From assembly GCA_024220505.1 (NCBI GenBank), contig JAKZZE010000012.1, forward strand, positions 1,674,001 to 1,738,000: DNA of 64,000 bases, given 5' to 3'. Shown one piece after another: positions 9,859 through 20,354 of this stretch (the stretch's first letter is position 1; each line of letters opens with the position of its first letter). A program made the translations under genes and the position numbers. A model generated the notes under the pieces. It did not search any database, was not told where the DNA came from, and saw only the letters and a program-made list of their open reading frames with translations. Origin of the DNA: Rhizopus arrhizus (Eukaryota > Mucoromycota > Mucoromycetes > Mucorales > Rhizopodaceae).

Positions 9859-12800
9859 TTAGTCAGAAGAAATAGGATGAAGGAGTCGTTCGATTAACGA
9901 GACGATTCTAGGTATAGATTTGTTAATATCAATTGTAGAGATAGGATTGATATTTTCAGTGCCATGAGACCAATATAAATTCCATTGTTGCCAGAGAATG
10001 GTGGAAATTATAGGGATATACTTGGAGCAATACCGTATCCAGTATGGTTTCTCCAGAGAGGTTAAAGTAAGAATCAGTTCTTCAGGTGAGAAGTATAGAT
10101 GAGGATAATAATGTGATAGGACTTGATACCAGATGACTTGTTTTGGAGCACAGAGAACCAGAAAATGTTTAAACGAATCTTCCGTAGAACCACAAAAGGA
10201 GCAGATGGGGGAAGATACGATAGTAAACTTGAATAAAAGATCTTTTGAAGGAATACACTTTGAGAATGCACGGAAGAAAATTGTACGGGCTTGTGGATAC
10301 ATGATGGTACGCCAGAACTCTTTAATGTCGGCAGCACCAAATAGGATCATAGATTCTCCAGTGATTTGATAGTGATTACGAAGAGTTTGAGGACAGAATT
10401 GGTACCATCGATGATTGGATTTCATTGTGGTAACTAGATGATGCATCTTCCACTCCTCAATTGTTGTAGCATTAGTTACAGGAGGTGCAACTATATGACT
10501 CCAAACAAAAGGCTTGAGTTTAATATCACGAGAGACAAGAATTTTATTGTAGAGGCTTTGACATAACCGTGGAAAACGAGAATATTCACCTTGTACTTTG
10601 AGCCTAAGTCTTTGTTGTGAAATGTCAAAGGTTAGAAACAGGTTGGCTGCATAATTGGCGTGTTTTAAAGTCCGGATGTATTCGGAGTCCTGACTAGAGG
10701 GATACGTGAGAAGATGTCTCAATGGCATTGCTAACAGTGTAGTGACGGGAACCTGATTCATTTGTATTTTACCGTCATCATTGAAATAATCAAACATTTC
10801 AAAGGTTACCGGCCAGATGGACAAATGGCGAGGAGAGACAGGACTAACACGACATTCTCTATTGTAGAACGGAAGCAGAGGAAAATCTTGTGAGTTTTTA
10901 AACTGAGATAGGTGATTGACCATGATAGGATACACAAACGAAGGATAGTCAATCGGATCAAGCAGGTAATTAAGCCATCGTTTTTGCAACAATTTATGTT
11001 GAATAATTGGATTTAGAACCTTCAGGCCACCATACTCGACCGGCATAAAGAGTAAAGTTTTCTTTAAGCGAGAGGATTTCTTTTGCCAAACAAATTGGTA
11101 AATAGCAGAGCCTAACCGTTGAAAGAATTTTTTTGTAGGTTGAAACAGCCTGAGACAATACCAGAGTTTAGATAGAATAAGAATGTTCACTACAGTAACT
11201 CGACCTTGAATGGACAACTGTCGTTGACTATATATGGCGCATTGTTGATGGATGGTGTTGGTCAGTGTATCTTCAAGGGCACCTCTTTGGTGAGAATTAA
11301 ATGGAAAACGAAATCCGAGGTATCTAAGAATGCTGGCTGATCCATCATGATAATAATTGGAGATGTTGTTAGAGTGTAGGGCAGTAGTCCAATCTTCATC
11401 CAGTTTACCGTTGAGAAATATAGCTTCAGATTTATCTTCATTAAACTTAGCGTTCGTCACATCAGAATATCGTTGCATATGATAATGAAGTAAACCTAGT
11501 TCCTCGGGGTTATCAAGAAAAACACATATATCATCAGCATACGCTAAACACTTAATAGTAGGAGTTGGGTTCACTGAAGGTACAGCCGGAGATTGATATT
11601 CAGATAAACCATCTTCTTGTAATAGGTGTAATAGAAAAGGTTCCAGAGCTAAGTTAAACAATAACGGTGATAAAGGATCCCCTTGTCTTAATCCACGTTG
11701 TTGAGTAATAGGATCAGTAAAAAAACCGTTAACGTTAACATAAACTTGATTTTCAAAAAACAGAGTCAGAATGCAGGTTATGATGGTTGAGGGAAAGTGA
11801 AATCGTTCTAATACGCGACGTAAATATAAAGGATGTACTCGATCATACGCCTTTTCTTGATCCAATAAAATTCCAACACCAGAATAATCCAATCCTCTAC
11901 TTTCATCCAGAATCATTGATAGTGCAAATCCATTATCTCAAATAAACCTACCATGAATAAATCCAGTTTGATAGTCATTTAATATGTTGTTCATCATTTT
12001 TCCTAATCGTTGAGCCAAGATTCTGGTAAAAAGTTTTGCATCGCAATTGATTAGTGAAATTGTCCGCCAGTTTTTCAGTAATGACAGATCTCCCTTTTTC
12101 GGTAATAATCTAACACGGATATCTTGCCATGACGAAGGAAAAACACCATTTATAGCATCTTGATATAGTTGAAGAATGAGTGGCTCAAGTATTTCTAAAT
12201 TGAATAAGAGTGACAGGTAGGGATATCCTAACCCCATCTGATCCAGGACTGCTGTTGGCTGATAGCCTGGAGGCTTGAGATTGAAGTTCTTCCACAGAAA
12301 TAGGTTCAGTCAGTATCTCTTAATCTTCTTTAGATATACTGTTATTAATGGTTATTTCATCAAGATAATCCTTAATGTGTTTATCTTCAACTTCATCCTT
12401 GGTGTACAATTGGTTATAAAATTTTTGAGTAATATTATTCATAGATTGTTATGAAGTTCAGTGTTAGTACTGGTAGGTTCCCGTAATCCAGGTATGAACT
12501 GTTGTGCCGTACGTTGATGATGTATAGTTTTCAGGTACTTTGGTGATTTTTCCCTTTTTTCTTTCCATACCACGCCAGACTTCAGTGCTGCAATTTCCAC
12601 TAGTTCTTGTTGTAATGTGTCGATCATCCTGTCAATCTTGGGTAGAATTAAAAGTCGAGTTGCTATTGGTGGTTTAGATCTAAGAAACCTATTTCTTTTC
12701 CTCTCCAATTGTTTAAGTGCTGACTTTCTCCAAGAAACATGTTTGATTCCAAATAATTTAATCCACTTTTTGGTTATCTTTTTTACTTCTTCCCATAGTA

Positions 12801-13683
12801 CCTGAGCATTCATCATGATTAGATCTTTTTCCGTTTGATGAAGTAGCTCTGAAAGTTTTTGCTGTAGTTGTGCTTTAAACTGTGGATTAGATGCATATGA
12901 TGGATTTCCCCGAAATAAGCCTGGTCCTAGTTTTGAAGGTCCTAAATCTAAAGCAACATGTAATATTGCATGATCTGACCATTGTGATTGTATATAATGT
13001 ACCGAGTTATCAATAAGACGACTTTTAATAATCCCACCTAAATAAATGTAATCAATAGTAGAAGTGATGCTGGCTGTACGTTGAAATGTCGGTATGTTGT
13101 TCATAGAGTTGTGGATCATACTATTAAAGAAGAAGTTTTCCAATAGAGATGTCCATGCTGTTGAAGTTTTAAAGAGACCTCGTTTGTTATCAATATCGCG
13201 CGCAAGATCGTAATTAAAGTCACCTGAGATAATCAAGTTATTCCAGGTAATAATGACATTAAGTTCATATAGTAAAGTAACCATGGATTCAAAAAAGGAA
13301 CGCCGCGCACCATTAGAATCCGCCGGGGCATAGACATTAAGAATATAGAATGGTTCATAGAATTTGTGTGGATGGTGTACCTTACAGAGTAAGAATCGAT
13401 CTGATGTAAAAATGTGATCGGTATGAATTTGAATTAATATATAATTTGTGAAAAAGGAGACGATACCACAATAATAAGTCCAAAATGTTTGTTGAGCTTG
13501 AAATTGAGTATCCATAGAAGGAATAGTAGAAGGAGTGGCATGGGCTTCTTGTAAAGAGAGAATGTCGAACTGTTGTTCACGAAGATAACGAATATAAAAG
13601 GATTGTGTAGTTGCTGAAGAGGTTTTCACTAAACTGTTACTGTTTAGAGAACCATAATTGAAAGAGATATGTTTCTCTCTCAT
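9859..13683 (-). pseudogene. LINE ORF2: endonuclease and reverse transcriptase
   Basis: The first block (13683-12439) is an APE-type endonuclease: NYGSLNSNSL start, LSLQEAH (catalytic Glu), NVYAPAD, SGDFNYD, and a terminal SDHAIL. The second block (12237-11938) and third (11916-9859) form the RT: LLPKKGDLSLLKNWRTISL, LLDQEKAYDRVH, LRQGDPLSPLLFN and the catalytic LAYADDICVF. The C terminus has a CSFCGSTEDSFKHFLVLC zinc-binding motif. Three of the blocks are in one frame, but the linker 12441-12238 reads sensibly only in another frame (FYNQLYT... PISVEEL) and contains a TAA, and an in-frame TGA sits at 11938-11940 (after FIHGRFI). So there are at least two frameshifts and two stops. Confidence 0.88.
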
Positions 13684-15059
13684 TAAATACTATTTGAAAG
13701 TGCTGGCTGAGACGATTGCTCGGCTGGGAGTTCCTGTTGATTAGGAGAGCTCACATATGTTATTAATTTTACATATGTCGATGCACTACTTGTAATGTTA
13801 CTATCCACATTGTCAATATCATCATCCACATCTTTCATTAAAATATCCACTTCCTCTGGGCTAATTTCTTGAACCGAATCATTATCATCATCACTGCTGG
13901 AATCCTCGTCATCACCTTTAGGGTCATAATCAGGATCATTCATTTCTTCGTCCTCTTTTTCCTCATCGTCACCTTCCTGACTCTTCTCATGTAATGCTTC
14001 AAAAGGGTTGGATGAAAAGAAGGACAGATCTTCTACTATTGATTGAGTCTGCGTGCCATTATATAGAGTTGTTGGAGACTTGGGTGGAGCCCATTGAGAT
14101 TTGAGTAATTTGTGGGATGGTGGAAGTTGTGCAGTTGATTAACTATCGATGTCTTCTACCTGCTCAGATGAACGGTTGATCATTCTTTCTTGAAAGGTTT
14201 AGTACCATTCTTTTTTGAGCAAGCAGAAGATGGACATTCCTTGGACATGTGACCATACTTGTCACAAGAATAACATAAAATACGTGCTTTGGATTTAGCA
14301 CATTCATACTTAGTATGACCTTCTGAGTGGCAATAGCGACACCAGACAGGCATATCGGGAAAAGTGGCGTAACAAAATTCTTTACCGCCGTTAAAGTATA
14401 TAATATGTTCAAGCTTGTTAAAGGAGTTAGCTTTAGGACGTTGAATAACTGCATAACCTAATCCTGTAAAGAAACCTCGAGATGATTCATATTTAAGTCC
14501 AAAATCCATAATATTACCGAATTTGGTTAAGACTGCACTAAGTTCAGATGTAATCTGATCTTTTCCCAGAGGTGGAAGCTCAGACAAATTGAGTTGTACA
14601 ACTTCACCCTCACCTTCCAAGGCTTTACAGGGGAGAAGACGGAGTCTAGAATCCTCATAATATACGCCTTGAATAGTAAAAGATGTTCTTATGTCAGGTA
14701 CTGGATATACTTCAAGATAACGTTCCTTGTTTTTTTCCAAAGAACTTGATTCCATTAAAATTTCTGGCACTGCCATATTGATCCGCAAGGTATTCTCTGT
14801 GCTGTTGTTCGGTAACATTGGGAATCTTCGAGATGTTGAGAAAAAACCCATTAGAGACACGGGCATGTCTCCAAATGGTAGAGCGAGCAGTAATGTCTGG
14901 TTGAGTGTTGTCAGAAGTAAGATATCCGTTGGTTGAAGAATCTGTGACGGCTAGATTCATAAGTGATGTTTTAGTTATAACTGTACGTTTGGCAACGTCT
15001 GAATAGGACCTTCCCTTCGGAGTTGAAGGTAGGTCTGATTTTTTATCGGGAAGAGCCAT
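13683..15059 (-). pseudogene. LINE ORF1: gag-like RNA-binding protein
   Basis: It starts MALPDKKSDLPS at 15059. The frame shifts near 14750 to a second frame that contains an RRM-like region and two CCHC zinc knuckles (CRYCHSEGHTKYEC and CYSCDKYGHMSKEC), ending at 14180. A Pro-rich and then strongly acidic tail continues in the first frame to a stop at 13683, with a TAA near 14138. ORF1 proteins of LINEs coat the element RNA and act as chaperones for target-primed reverse transcription. The ORF1 stop and the ORF2 start overlap as TAATG (13685-13681), a stop-start coupling arrangement. Confidence 0.8.
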
Positions 15060-15060
15060 G

Positions 15061-15634
15061 TGAAGGAGAATAAAAATATAGTGTTGCTAGTGAAATGAAA
15101 ACATAAAAATTTAAAAAAAAAATCCTTCTTTTACAAAAAAAAAAAAAAAAAAATCCTTCTACACTGTCGACCAATCATAATCAAATTATCCGTTCCCTAT
15201 ACAACATGCTTTTTTTACTATTATTTGATTCCCTGTTTGGTTCACCTCCCTTCCTCATTCTTTTTTTTCCATCTCTCTATTTTATTTAAAGTATACATTC
15301 AAGTGAAGAACCAACAATCGTTATTGGTGAGTAATTCTGGTTCTTTTTATCAACTAGTTACTAATAAAAGTTCAGTTGGTTTTTATTGTCTGATTATAAA
15401 ATCTATAAAGTCCCGTTACATTAGGTTCTTACAATTAAATTCTGAGTTTTATTATTGTTTTGTATTTTTTTAAAATTTTATGGCAATGAGCATGCAGCAA
15501 CGAAGTGTGCAAGGGAAAAAGAAAAGAGCAAATTATTTGAAATATGAATAAATATAAGAGGAGGAAGAAAGAAAAAGTAAATAGAAACAAAAATTTAATA
15601 CAAACCAGATCAAGTACCTGAAAGACTCACACTA
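15061..15634. other. Poly-A/T-rich spacer between two retroelement remnants
   Basis: Contains the LINE leader with two long A-runs and then AT-rich sequence. I recognise no gene. The short frame at 15225-15473 is low-complexity and judged to be chance. Confidence 0.45.
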
Positions 15635-15965
15635 TTACTTGGATAACCAATTCAACAGCTTGACACCAGGATCAACAGGAGGAGGAGGGCATTCATCATG
15701 AAAGTAATAATCCAGTTCATGGAGAATCGTACATAGGATAGGCCATAGAGTAAACCAGCTATGAGAAGCAGTAGGACGAGGTTTATGTAATGGTAGTAAA
15801 TTAAGAAGGAAAGAGATTGGATCTTCAATTGAGCGAGGCAAGTACAGACGATGATGAACATGTAGACAGTCAAAAGTATGTCGACGACTCCAGTTATGAT
15901 AAGGATGGAAGATGCATTCTTTAGGTTTACCACCAGGTAGCCAACCAAGACGCCAGCGAAGACAT
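15635..15965 (-). pseudogene. Fragment of a LINE ORF2 C terminus
   Basis: The minus strand reads WRLGWLPGGKPKECIFHP, then a Cys/His cluster (CLHVHHRLYLP), then RSIEDPISFLLNLLP and a tryptophan-rich end FTLWPILCTILHELDYYF before a stop at 15635. This resembles the zinc-binding C-terminal tail of reverse-transcriptase proteins of Mucoromycota LINEs, distinct from the LINE at 9.7-15.1 kb. It lies downstream, on the same strand, of the 252-residue ORF1-like gene at 16.3 kb, so the two could be the ends of one internally deleted element; this is an inference. Confidence 0.45.
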
Positions 15966-16130
15966 TAGGTTCTTACAGTTATTAGAGACGTGGCTTAGAT
16001 TCAATATCTTTTTAAAATAAAAAATAACTTTAGCAATCAAGACCTTTGATGAAAAACGATAGTAAAATGTAGTATAATAAGCCAAATTATTTTTACGTAG
16101 ACTATTTGGTACGACGTTGACGATTTACTT

Positions 16131-16319
16131 ACGGGTATTACGGGTATTACGATTAAAGAGTATTTTCATTTTAAATTTAAGATAACCCAATTGAGCACAT
16201 AATCACTTCTGGGATTGAATTGCCCGGGTCAGATCAAAGAGAGGATAAAAGAGTGCTAAAAACCTTTTTGATAGTCAAAAAGGAAAAAGGAAAGGGAAGG
16301 GAAGAGGTAGAAAAGAGCT
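16131..16319 (-). repeat. 3' tail of the 252-residue-ORF element, copy 1
   Basis: It contains the conserved blocks CTTTTTGACTATCAAAAAGG, GATCTGACCCGGGCAAT and GATTATGTGCTCA, then CTTTAATCGTAATACCCGTA, i.e. the beginning of the 9-bp TAATACCCG repeat that is greatly expanded at 33.8-35.0 kb. It is homologous to, but more diverged than, the tails of copies 2 and 3, so identity of the big palindrome fades here (from about 16268 outward). Confidence 0.75.
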
Positions 16320-17078
16320 CTAGATCTTGTCTAGGAGAGGGTTGTGATAGTTGTGAGGGGGAGCGAGATCAAAAGACTCCAAGAAATTGAGGTCTATGAG
16401 TCCAGATTGGAGAAAGTAGTTAGTGACAGCGTTGTAAAGAGGAGCCTTGAGACGGCGGAAAGCAGAACCAAGTCGTTGGAGGAATACATGACGAGCAAGT
16501 TTAGTTTTTCTTTCAATGGATTCATTGAGAAGTGTAGGATCACGAATGATGGAGGGGCTCAGAGGGTCAAAGTCGTCACGAATAGTGATTTTGTGTTTGT
16601 ACAGCTGAGAACGGAGCTCAGGTTCGAAACCGGTATGGATAAGGAAGCTGACCACATTTCGATCTGAATATTGAATATCCAGAATGCGGCGTGTGTTAAT
16701 GTGCAACTCACGAAGGTTAGCACGGAGTTGATGGATGGGGAGGCGACGGTGAATGGGAACGTGAATAAACGTGAAGCTGGAAGGAGCAGTAGGAGAGGAA
16801 AATTGCCGAGCAATGGCAGCTAAACTGTGTTTGGGTTTGGGATTCGGAAGCTTAGATACCTTGGTTGTGGGAGGAGCAGCATCATTGCTGGGGGAGCGTG
16901 GACGTTTGGAGGAGGGGGGAGTAAATTCAGAAGGAGGACTGGAGTTTGCAGCTGGTGTGGGTTCAGAGGATACTTGTTTCCGCAAAGAAGCGTTTTCCCG
17001 TTGCAACTGGTGTATCTTGGCATTAGCGATTGCGAGTTCATTTTGTAATCGTTGAATGGCTTGAAGGTGGGTGGACAT
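16320..17078 (-). CDS. LINE ORF1-like 252-residue protein, copy 1
   Basis: One of three copies (others at 26973 and 32963). Residues 1-40 form a coiled coil (MSTHLQAIQRLQNELAIANA then HQLQRENASLRKQV), residues 45-95 a Pro/Ser-rich basic linker with a likely nuclear localisation signal (SSKRPRSPS), and residues 105-185 a folded domain (LRANLRELHINTRRILDIQY, FDPLSP) followed by a helical C terminus. Coiled coil plus RRM-like domain is the layout of LINE ORF1 proteins and the wording resembles such proteins in Mucorales, but no ORF2 follows here. Codon use is GC-richer than the surroundings. Copy 1 and copy 2 are identical at protein level. Its function as an RNA-binding protein is inferred. Confidence 0.65.
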   Translation of the reverse strand: MSTHLQAIQRLQNELAIANAKIHQLQRENASLRKQVSSEPTPAANSSPPSEFTPPSSKRPRSPSNDAAPPTTKVSKLPNPKPKHSLAAIARQFSSPTAPSSFTFIHVPIHRRLPIHQLRANLRELHINTRRILDIQYSDRNVVSFLIHTGFEPELRSQLYKHKITIRDDFDPLSPSIIRDPTLLNESIERKTKLARHVFLQRLGSAFRRLKAPLYNAVTNYFLQSGLIDLNFLESFDLAPPHNYHNPLLDKI

Positions 17079-17155
17079 GATGAGTTATTTCCTTAAAAGG
17101 AAAAAATTATCAAAAGTGTTGGGGAAGCGAAAGAGATCCTCTACTGCCTTTAATA

Positions 17156-18816
17156 CAGTATTTTAACTTGAAATTGAGACAATTTTCAAAGAAATTAGAC
17201 AAATAAAAAAATAATTTTGGATGATTTATGATGGTTTTTTGGACGATTTCGCCCAGCTCAATTTAGACGAATGTGATTATTTTTAGACGAGTGTGATATT
17301 ATTTCAGATGCATTTACTAATTAAATGTTGGAGACAAGTACTCTATTGCTTCAGCTATTTCAACCCAACCTCTCTTTCTATACATCGATCCCAGTAACTT
17401 TCAGCATGTCGTATCCAGCCTTGACAATCGGCAACAGTAAATTGTTTACAAGCCTCAGCAATACGAGGTGTAAGCATGTCTGATTTATCGAGTGGGTTCC
17501 TTCTTATGTTTTTCTTGATCTTGGACCAGCATTCTTCGATGGGGTTCAAAAAGGGTGAGTATGGGGGCATGAATAGTGGTTTGTAGCCACGTTGATTGAT
17601 TGCATCTACGACAAAACGAGAGTGATGGATCCTACAGTTGTCCATGATGATAAACATACCTTTTTTGTTGTGTTTATCTAAAATATCCATTACTGATTCC
17701 ATGAATTTGACAATGTGGTAAGCCGTTGTACCTTTTTTAAGCTGGATCGGCTTCGATTCATTTTTGCTCCCAGCTTTTCTTTTCTTTGAAGGAGATGATC
17801 CAGGAAACTCTTTTTCAATTAGTGCTGCATCCGATTTCTTCAAAGGTTCAACTTTTGAAAAACAAACGGTGCCAAAGGGAGATATACAACCAATGATGCT
17901 GATATTTACACCTTTCTGCGTATGAACTTTTACAATTGCTGGATCTCCTACCTTCGACCAAGCACGACTTCTCATTAATTGTGAGTGAAAGCCAGCCTCA
18001 TCAACAAAGACGCAATTTTCACTAAAACTGACACCTGCGGCTTTCCACTGATTGACTATATTGAAGCGAAGTTCGAGAATTCTTGGAGCATCACGCTCCA
18101 CAGTGTATTTTGTAGCTTGCTTGAGCGATATTGAACACTTCTCTCGGATATGTTTATACAGGCCAGGAATAGATATTTCAAGGCCATTAAAATGCTCACA
18201 CAACTTTAGTCTTGCCTCCTCAAGAACAATTGAAGGGTTGTTATCAAATAACTCAATCAAGAAGGCTGAATGTTGTGGAAACAGTTTTTTTGGCCCTCGC
18301 TTAAGTGCCTTAGGAATATTGCTAGGAAGTACAGAACCGTCTCCAGCATTAAACTCATCTAGCAGTTTGTAAGCACTGCTGTGGGGTATACCGCATTGCT
18401 CTGCTGCCTTTGGTACTGTTAGTCCCTCCTCTTGGATCATTCGAATGAACCGCTCAATTTGATCCTGACCGTATTTCTTATACTTCGCAGGTGCTTTGAT
18501 AGTAGCTTCTTGAAAGGTTTCAACAAGATTTTCCATCACTTCCTCCATTTTAGATGACTGAAGCTCAGGAATGGGAATTGTGTCCATGTCGATCAACATC
18601 TGGACTTCTCCATACTGAATGGCTAGGTCGCTAAAATCCATTTCATCGGTGCTTTCATCGTCTGCCAAAAGAGGGTACTCAGATGGGTTGTAGTGAATGA
18701 AATCCATTGTATTTTATTTAGATTTTAAAAGTGAAAGATCTAAATAAAAGTTAAGTTCGTTTAAAAAAGAAATACACTCGTCTAAAAAAATATCTCAATT
18801 TTAAGTTAAATAACTG
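17156..18816 (-). mobile_element. Complete IS630-like transposon in the left palindrome arm
   Basis: Imperfect terminal inverted repeats: one end CAGTATTTTAACTTGAAATT, the other CAGTTATTTAACTTAAAATT. Both are flanked by TA (17154-17155 and 18817-18818), the target duplication of the IS630/Tc1 superfamily. Subterminal motifs resembling TTTAGACGAGTGTGA recur near both ends. It is 1661 bp here and 1662 bp in the right arm; the difference is one T/A in a run near 17275. It lies between the 252-residue ORF unit and the 12-bp satellite. Confidence 0.9.
17355..18707 (-). CDS. IS630-like DDE transposase, 450 residues
   Basis: An intact transposase. Residues 1-75 are acidic, residues 80-205 contain two helix-turn-helix units (ERFIRMIQEEGLTVPKAAEQ, SIPGLYKHIRE) for end binding, and residues 225-430 the DDE_3 catalytic domain: Asp in CVFVDEAGFHS, Asp in MFIIMDNCRIHH, Glu in SPFLNPIEECWS. 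A basic loop (SPSKKRKAGSK) may act as nuclear localisation signal. The ATG is 109 bases from the TIR end. It is identical to the protein in the right arm (25343-26695). All catalytic residues are present, so the enzyme may be active. Confidence 0.92.
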   Translation of the reverse strand: MDFIHYNPSEYPLLADDESTDEMDFSDLAIQYGEVQMLIDMDTIPIPELQSSKMEEVMENLVETFQEATIKAPAKYKKYGQDQIERFIRMIQEEGLTVPKAAEQCGIPHSSAYKLLDEFNAGDGSVLPSNIPKALKRGPKKLFPQHSAFLIELFDNNPSIVLEEARLKLCEHFNGLEISIPGLYKHIREKCSISLKQATKYTVERDAPRILELRFNIVNQWKAAGVSFSENCVFVDEAGFHSQLMRSRAWSKVGDPAIVKVHTQKGVNISIIGCISPFGTVCFSKVEPLKKSDAALIEKEFPGSSPSKKRKAGSKNESKPIQLKKGTTAYHIVKFMESVMDILDKHNKKGMFIIMDNCRIHHSRFVVDAINQRGYKPLFMPPYSPFLNPIEECWSKIKKNIRRNPLDKSDMLTPRIAEACKQFTVADCQGWIRHAESYWDRCIEREVGLK

Positions 18817-18831
18817 TAGTGTGAAAAAAAA

Positions 18832-20218
18832 GGACAATACTCTGGACAGTGCTTTGGACAATGCTTTGGACAGTACTCTGGACAGTACTCTGGACAGTAC
18901 TATGGACAGTACTCTAGACAGTACTATGGACAGTGCTTTGGACAGTACTCTGGACAGTGCTTTGGACAGTACTATGGACAGTACTATGGACAGTACTCTG
19001 GACAGTACTCTGGACAGTACTCTGGACAGTACTATGGACAGTACTATGGACAGTACTATGGACAGTACTATGGACAGTACTCTGGACAGTACTATGGACA
19101 GTACTATGGACAGTACTCTGGACAGTACTATGGACAGTACTATGGACAGTACTCTGGACAGTACTATGGACAGTACTCTGGACAGTACTATGGACAGTAC
19201 TATGGACAGTACTATGGACAGTACTATGGACAGTACTATGGACAGTACTCTGGACAGTACTATGGACAGTACTATGGACAGTACTATGGACAGTACTATG
19301 GACAGTACTATGGACAGTACTATGGACAGTACTCTAGACAGTACTATGGACAGTACTATGGACAGTACTATGGACAGTACTCTGGACAGTACTCTGGACA
19401 GTACTATGGACAGTACTATGGACAGTACTATGGACAGTACTATGGACAGTACTATGGACAGTACTCTGGACAGTGCTTTGGACAGTACTATGGACAGTAC
19501 TATGGACAGTACTCTGGACAGTGCTTTGGACAGTACTATGGACAGTACTATGGACAGTACTCTGGACAGTACTCTGGACAGTACTCTGGACAGTACTATG
19601 GACAGTACTCTGGACAGTACTCTGGACAGTACTCTGGACAGTACTATGGACAGTACTCTGGACAGTACTCTAGACAGTACTATGGACAGTACTATGGACA
19701 GTACTCTGGACAGTACTATGGACAGTACTCTGGACAGTACTATGGACAGTACTATGGACAGTACTATGGACAGTACTCTGGACAGTACTCTGGACAGTAC
19801 TATGGACAGTACTCTGGACAGTACTCTAGACAGTACTATGGACAGTACTCTGGACAGTACTATGGACAGTACTCTGGACAGTACTATGGACAGTACTATG
19901 GACAGTGCTTTGGACAGTACTATGGACAGTGCTTTGGACAGTACTATGGACAGTATTCTGGACAGTGCTTTGGACAGTACTATGGACAGTACTCTGGACA
20001 GTACTATGGACAGTACTCTAGACAGTACTATGGACAGTACTATGGACAGTACTCTAGACAGTACTATGGACAGTACTATGGACAGTACTATGGACAGTAT
20101 TCTGGACAGTACTATGGACAGTACTCTGGACAGTACTATGGACAGTACTATGGACAGTACTATGGACAGTGCTTTGGACAGTACTATGGACAGTGCTTTG
20201 GACAGTACTATGGACAGT
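18832..20218. repeat. 12-bp satellite array, left (about 116 units)
   Basis: Tandem 12-mers of the type ACTATGGACAGT. Almost all units belong to five types that differ only in the first half: ACTATG, ACTCTG, GCTTTG, ACTCTA and rare ATTCTG, each followed by GACAGT. Because 12 is divisible by three and no unit creates a stop, long frames are open on both strands (DSTMDSTLDS, LWTVLWTV, SIVLSRVL); these are not taken as genes. The array is bracketed by CTGTAGTGTGAAA-type sequences on both sides (18813 and 20223), and at 20221-20303 by TGGACAGTGTCCA near-palindromes. Confidence 0.95.
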
Positions 20219-20310
20219 GTCCACTGTAGTGTGAAAGAAAAAGGACAGTGTTCTGGGACAGTGTCCACGTGGTGTGAAAAAAAAAAGGACAGTGTCCACC
20301 ACGAAAAAAA
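20219..20310. repeat. Satellite-flank hairpin-forming repeats
   Basis: GGACAGTGTCCAC occurs at the end of the array and again near 20288, and GTGTGAAA plus A-run plus GGACAGTG occurs three times, once at the far side of the array. TGGACAGTGTCCA is an odd-length palindrome that could form a small hairpin. The same block is present inverted at 22254-22342. Confidence 0.7.
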
Positions 20311-20354
20311 AAGCCTTCTCTTTCCTTTTTTTTGTTTTTTTTTTGTTTTGTATA

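Larger units (their letters stand above)
9720..15060 (-). mobile_element. Non-LTR retrotransposon (LINE), decayed
   Basis: On the minus strand the order is a 5' leader, ORF1 (gag-like, CCHC knuckles), then ORF2 (AP endonuclease plus reverse transcriptase), followed by about 120 bases of 3' sequence and an 11-12-base A tract at about 9724-9735 that may be the 3' tail. Both ORFs are interrupted, so this copy is dead. Target-site duplications were not identified by eye. The extra A/T runs at 15111-15157 contain a repeated AGAAGGATTTTTTTTTT motif just upstream of ORF1. Confidence 0.85.

Noticed and set aside
10133..10369. 78-codon plus-strand frame inside the LINE RT
   Set aside because: Opposite strand of the RT C-terminal zinc-binding region; no own motifs.
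16344..17055. Opposite-strand frames over the 252-residue gene (107, 94 and 73 codons), and their mirrors in the other copies
   Set aside because: Shadows of a GC-rich coding gene; compositions rich in Gly/Arg, no independent support.
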